Source: Pseudaestuariivita sp.
GTDB lineage: Bacteria > Pseudomonadota > Alphaproteobacteria > Rhodobacterales > Rhodobacteraceae
Direction of reading: 5' to 3'
Length of the DNA stretch: 9,337 bases
Assembly (NCBI GenBank): GCA_020629995.1
Contig: JAHDCH010000089.1
Location: 1 to 9,337, forward strand
In this document: positions 6,234 to 9,337 of the stretch, piece by piece
How positions within the stretch are numbered: position 1 is the stretch's first letter
How the letters are laid out: the number at the start of each line of letters is the position of its first letter
Translations under genes and position numbers: made by a program
Notes under the pieces: model-generated
Seen by the model: only the letters and a program-made list of their open reading frames with translations
The model's database searches: none
Told to the model about the DNA's origin: nothing

Positions 6234-7379
6234 TCAGGCGGGGCGGCGGGCCTCTTGCGCGTCGAGGCGCGCGGAGAAGTCAGCGACATCCAGACCGGCG
6301 TCAAGGCAGTCGGCCATCAACGCGGCCTGCGTCCGCGGGGCAAGCCCGCCGACCGGAGGATCGGTGTCGAGGTTGGTGGGAAAGCTGTAGCCTTCGGCGG
6401 TGGCCGAAATCACCGCATGTCGCGCGGAGGGCCCAAGGTCCGAGCCGAGCAGAGCAGGGTAGACCGCCTTGCACAACGCCGCACGGTCCACGCTTTCCAT
6501 GGCGCGGCCAAAGGGCGATGAGACCTGCAGAAGGTTGACCATGCGGTGCACGTCCTGCGTGCGGTTCTCGCCTGCGGCATGGAACAGCGCGGGGTTAAAG
6601 AACAGCGCATCGCCCTTGGCGAGGGGCAGCTGGATGCACGCGTCGTCGAACCGGGCGCGAAAATCGGGGCGTCGCCAGGCGGCATAGCCCGCGCGGTAGG
6701 CTTGCGAGAACGGCAACAGCTTGGTCGGGCCGCTGTTGACCGGCACGTCCACATGGGCGATCCCGCCCTGAAGCGTCATCAGAGGCGACAGGTCATGCAC
6801 ATGCGCAGGGTACAGGGCGGAAACTTCGGCCGTCTGGAACCCCAGGTGATAGTCGCGGTGCGCCTGCTGGGCCGCGCCGCCGGGGTGCACCAGGTTGATC
6901 TGGGCCGTCATCTGGTACCCGGGGCCAAGCCACGCCTCGCACACGGCATCAATCGCCGGTGTCGCAAAATAGCGCGCGTGCAGCGCAGGATCGGCAAGGC
7001 ACAGCTTTTGCAGCGCGTTCCAGACGCGATCGTTCGTGCCGGCGGCAAAGTGGTCGGCACCGCCGCCGCCCGCGGCCTTTTCGGCGGCGATGATCCGCTC
7101 GAACACAGCGGTTGCCGCGTCAAGCGTCGCCGCATCCGGACCGCCGCCCCGCAGCACAAGAACCCCGGCGCCCGACAAAAGGACCCGCGCCCATTCAGCC
7201 ATCACGCCGCGCCGCGCCTCGGCCGAGGCAAGAGGCAGGGCCGCAGCGTCGTAGACCGGAACATTGCAGGTCACCTCGGAGGCATGAGGCACGGTGCCGG
7301 GATCGGTGGCTTGCGAGATCAGGGCCTCGAACTCGGCCAGATCGCAGGCCTCGGGGCTGTAGTAACCGGGTGTGTGCAT
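6234..7379 (-). CDS. Phytanoyl-CoA dioxygenase (PhyH) family Fe(II)/2-oxoglutarate oxygenase
   Basis: Non-haem iron, 2-oxoglutarate-dependent oxygenase of 381 residues, cytosolic, likely hydroxylating a small organic or lipid-derived substrate. The iron triad is visible: His174 and Asp176 in AHRDYH, and His267 in NPALFHAAGENR. Arg273 or Arg279 is the candidate 2-oxoglutarate contact. The block LQGGIAHVDVPVNSGPTKLL (203-222) followed by PFSQAYRAGY and the LPLAKGDALFFNP strand (251-263) are typical of PhyH-like proteins. The start at 7379 is chosen because AGGAG (complement of 7387-7391) lies 7 nt upstream; a longer frame from 7445 would begin inside the divergent promoter region. It is divergent from a LacI-type regulator and convergent with a membrane hydroxylase. 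The PhyH fold is confident; the substrate is unknown and it need not act on phytanoyl-CoA. Confidence 0.88.
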   Translation of the reverse strand: MHTPGYYSPEACDLAEFEALISQATDPGTVPHASEVTCNVPVYDAAALPLASAEARRGVMAEWARVLLSGAGVLVLRGGGPDAATLDAATAVFERIIAAEKAAGGGGADHFAAGTNDRVWNALQKLCLADPALHARYFATPAIDAVCEAWLGPGYQMTAQINLVHPGGAAQQAHRDYHLGFQTAEVSALYPAHVHDLSPLMTLQGGIAHVDVPVNSGPTKLLPFSQAYRAGYAAWRRPDFRARFDDACIQLPLAKGDALFFNPALFHAAGENRTQDVHRMVNLLQVSSPFGRAMESVDRAALCKAVYPALLGSDLGPSARHAVISATAEGYSFPTNLDTDPPVGGLAPRTQAALMADCLDAGLDVADFSARLDAQEARRPA

Positions 7380-7461
7380 GAGAGCGCTCCTGTTCCGTTG
7401 AGCCCAGACTAGGCGCGCGCGGGCTTGCGCAGAGCCGAAAGACACATCAATAAACCATCAA
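7380..7461. promoter_or_regulatory. Divergent promoter/operator region between the dioxygenase and LacI-type genes
   Basis: This 82-bp gap must carry promoters for both genes and probably the regulator's operator. GAGCGCTC (7382-7389) is a perfect palindrome with a central CG, as in LacI-family operators, and overlaps the dioxygenase ribosome site (AGGAG, complement of 7387-7391). GCGCGCGC (7413-7420) is a second CG-centred palindrome, flanked by AGCCC (7401-7405) and GGGCT (7421-7425). For the regulator, TTGCGC (7425-7430) is 17 bp from CAATAA (7448-7453). That would place transcription start almost at the ATG, in keeping with the absence of a Shine-Dalgarno there. Each site alone is weak. 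Confidence 0.4.
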
Positions 7462-8478
7462 ATGACCCATCGTTTTCCGATCAAGGAGATTGCCCGCCAG
7501 GCCGGGCTGGGCGTGGCCACGGTGGACCGCGTGCTGAACGGGCGCGCCCATGTCAGCCCGCAGGCGCAGCGGCGCGTCACCGCCGCCATGGGCGAGCTGG
7601 AGGCGCAAGAGGCGCAGCTGGCCGCCAAGGGGCGACGGATGTTTGTGGACGTCATCGTCGAGGCCCCTGCCCGGTTCAGCCAGGAGGTGCGCCGCGCCGC
7701 CGAGACCGTGGCCCCGGGCATCGGCGCGGCGGTGTTCCGTCCACGCTTTACCCTGCAGGAACGCATGGACGAGGCCGAGATGCTGGCTGCTCTGGCCCGG
7801 GTGCACAGGCGCGGCGCACAGGGCGTCTGCCTCAAGGCGCGGGACACACCGGCGGTGCGGGCAGCGGTGGCACGCCTGACCGAAGCGGGCATTCCGGTGG
7901 TCACGCTGGTCACGGATGTCCGCGCGGACAGGCTGGCCTATGTCGGGCTCGATAACGCGGGCGCGGGGCGCACGGCGGCCTGGCTGACGGCCCGGATGCT
8001 GCCCCGCGCCAAAGGCACAGTTCTGACAACCCGAAGCCGGGACACGTTTCTTGGCGAAGCGGCGAGGCGAAGCGCGTTCCGGTCCGAGCTGGCGCGGCTG
8101 GCACCGGAGCTGACGTTGATCGAGACAAGCGGAGGCGGCGGCCTGCCGTTCGAGACGCGCCGCGATCTGGAGCCGGTGCTGCGCGAGGCGGGAGAGATTG
8201 CGGCGGTCTATTCGATGGGCGGCGGCAATGGTGCGATCCTCGAAGCGCTCGGCGCGGCCCAGACGCGCAGGCCGCTGTTCATCGCCCATGACCTTGACGC
8301 CGAGAACCGCAGGCTGATGGACAGAGGGCAGGTCGACGTGGTGCTGCACCATGATCTGAGGCACGACATGCGCGCGATGTTCACCGAGCTGGCGGTGCAT
8401 CACGGGCTTGCATCACCTGACGCGAAACTGGGCGCAAGCCCCGTTCAGGTCATCACGCCGCACAACCGGCCCGACTGA
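7462..8478 (+). CDS. LacI-family transcriptional regulator
   Basis: DNA-binding regulator of 338 residues, acting as a dimer or tetramer. The N-terminal helix-turn-helix is FPIKEIARQAGLGVATVDRV (5-24), continuing LNGRAHVSPQAQRRV, with VATVDRVLNGR as in the LacI subgroup that carries a sugar-binding-protein-like sensor domain. A hinge-like segment AQLAAKG follows. The rest (about 60-330) is a periplasmic-binding-protein-like effector domain with YVGLDNAGAGRTAA as the central landmark and a SMGGGNGAI turn. No ribosome site precedes the ATG, but the HTH lies at the normal distance from it, so the start is probably right and the mRNA may be leaderless. It is divergent from the dioxygenase gene and 41 bp upstream of a membrane hydroxylase gene, both plausible targets. 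The inducer is unknown; no sugar transporter is visible nearby. Confidence 0.92.
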   Translation: MTHRFPIKEIARQAGLGVATVDRVLNGRAHVSPQAQRRVTAAMGELEAQEAQLAAKGRRMFVDVIVEAPARFSQEVRRAAETVAPGIGAAVFRPRFTLQERMDEAEMLAALARVHRRGAQGVCLKARDTPAVRAAVARLTEAGIPVVTLVTDVRADRLAYVGLDNAGAGRTAAWLTARMLPRAKGTVLTTRSRDTFLGEAARRSAFRSELARLAPELTLIETSGGGGLPFETRRDLEPVLREAGEIAAVYSMGGGNGAILEALGAAQTRRPLFIAHDLDAENRRLMDRGQVDVVLHHDLRHDMRAMFTELAVHHGLASPDAKLGASPVQVITPHNRPD

Positions 8479-8519
8479 ACGCTTGCGCAGCCGGGCCCGG
8501 GGATGCAACGCTGCGCCCC

Positions 8520-9337
8520 ATGGCCGAGCGCAAGATCTGGAACCACACGCCCGAACAGCTGCCGATCGAGGTGAACCCCCTCTGGCGGCGCCCGTTGGTT
8601 TGGCGAGACGTGCTGGCGTGGTATGCGGGCGCGTGGATCCCGGTGACCAGCAACGGCGTGATCGTCTTGCTTGCGGTGCTGGCGTGGTGGCTGACCGGGC
8701 CGCAGCTGGCCACAGCCGAGGCGCCCGGCCTGTGGATCGCGGGCATCTGGCTGCGAAATCTGCTGCTGACCTTTGTGGTCGCGCACGGGCTGCACATGCT
8801 GTTTCACGCGAGGCAGGTGCAGGGGCTGGATCACAAGTACGATCCAAGGCCCTACCCGCGCACAGGGCGCATGTTCACCTTTGACAGCCAGCTCAAGGAC
8901 AACATGTTCTGGGCGCTGGCCTCGGGCGTGACGATCTGGTCGGCCTACGAGGCGCTGATCTGGTGGGCCATGGCCAACGGCATCGCGCCAACGCTGACAT
9001 GGGCCGCCAGCCCCGTGTGGTTCATCGCGCTGTTCTTCCTGATCCCGATCTGGGAAAGCTTTTATTTCTACTGGATCCACCGCCTGCTGCACACCAAGCC
9101 GATCTATCGGTTCCACGCGCTGCACCACCGCAACACGGATGTTGGCCCATGGTCGGGCCTGTCGATGCACCCGGTCGAGCACGTGCTGTATTTCGGAACG
9201 GCAATGATCCATTTCGTGGTGCCGACGCATCCGGTGCACGTCGTGGCGCATCTGATGTTCTATGGCCTGTATGCGATCACCACCCACACGGGGTTCGAGG
9301 GCTGGTGGTCCAAGGGGCAAAAGCGGGTGCATCTGGG
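8520..9337 (+). CDS. Second sterol desaturase / fatty acid hydroxylase superfamily membrane protein (C-terminus cut by window edge)
   Basis: Membrane di-iron oxygenase paralogous to the one at 5213; 272 residues are visible and the frame is open to the window end. It starts MAERKIWNHTPEQLPIEVNP, sharing the WNHxP and NP pattern of its paralogue. The histidine boxes present are HRLLH (187-191), HALHH (199-203) and HPVEH (217-221), with PWSGLSMHP (210-218). The last HxxHH box is expected just beyond the edge. Over an ungapped 73-residue core (119-191 here against 123-195 there) I count 40 identities. The ATG at 8520 has only a weak GGGG-type site upstream, and an ATG at 8503 is in another frame. 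The gap to the LacI-type gene is 41 bp, so the two may be co-transcribed. Substrate unknown. Confidence 0.88.
   Translation, partial: MAERKIWNHTPEQLPIEVNPLWRRPLVWRDVLAWYAGAWIPVTSNGVIVLLAVLAWWLTGPQLATAEAPGLWIAGIWLRNLLLTFVVAHGLHMLFHARQVQGLDHKYDPRPYPRTGRMFTFDSQLKDNMFWALASGVTIWSAYEALIWWAMANGIAPTLTWAASPVWFIALFFLIPIWESFYFYWIHRLLHTKPIYRFHALHHRNTDVGPWSGLSMHPVEHVLYFGTAMIHFVVPTHPVHVVAHLMFYGLYAITTHTGFEGWWSKGQKRVHL

Noticed and set aside
5216..6304. Long minus-strand open frame opposite the first hydroxylase
   Set aside because: The plus frame carries all four histidine boxes and a ribosome site; the antisense product shows no recognisable domain.
6546..7412. Plus-strand open frame opposite the dioxygenase gene
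   Set aside because: Shadow frame: the opposite strand has the HxD...H triad, and this product is Arg/Gly-rich without motifs.
7380..7445. Upstream ATG extending the dioxygenase by 22 residues
   Set aside because: It would read through the divergent promoter region, and AGGAG is well placed for the ATG at 7379.
8445..9332. Minus-strand open frame opposite the partial second hydroxylase
   Set aside because: The plus frame from 8520 aligns closely with the paralogue at 5213, so the antisense frame is a shadow.

Overview
The window looks like chromosomal DNA from an alphaproteobacterium, most likely a Rhodobacterales/Roseobacter-group member. I infer this from the high GC content, the tight gene packing, and the style of the HU protein and the alphaproteobacterial-type adenine deaminase. 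This is family resemblance recalled from memory, not a database result. I see no RNA gene, CRISPR array, insertion sequence or phage gene.

Left part (1-3780, all minus strand). An adenine deaminase gene (ade) is followed 45 bp later by an AMP nucleosidase gene (amn). Further downstream, after a 179-bp gap with its own candidate promoter, lies the start of an HU-type nucleoid protein gene that runs off the left edge. Together ade and amn would turn AMP into adenine plus ribose 5-phosphate, and adenine into hypoxanthine plus ammonia.

Middle part (3814-6196, all plus strand). Divergent from ade, with only 33 bp between the annotated starts, is a small VOC-fold protein. It is followed by a class II aldolase/adducin-type protein and a membrane di-iron hydroxylase of the sterol desaturase/fatty acid hydroxylase superfamily. 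The VOC-aldolase gap (4255-4357) holds nested inverted repeats that can fold in two exclusive ways. Two hairpins built on the same sequence (core GTAGGATGGGTG...CACCCATC) sit just after the aldolase and hydroxylase stop codons.

Right part (6234-9337). A PhyH-type Fe(II)/2-oxoglutarate dioxygenase (minus strand) is divergent from a LacI-family regulator (plus strand) across an 82-bp region, which suggests local control. Next to the regulator, 41 bp downstream, is a second membrane hydroxylase, a clear paralogue of the first, cut off by the right edge. So two lipid/sterol-type hydroxylases bracket a dioxygenase and its probable regulator. This four-gene block is the most interesting grouping here, but its substrate cannot be read from the sequence.
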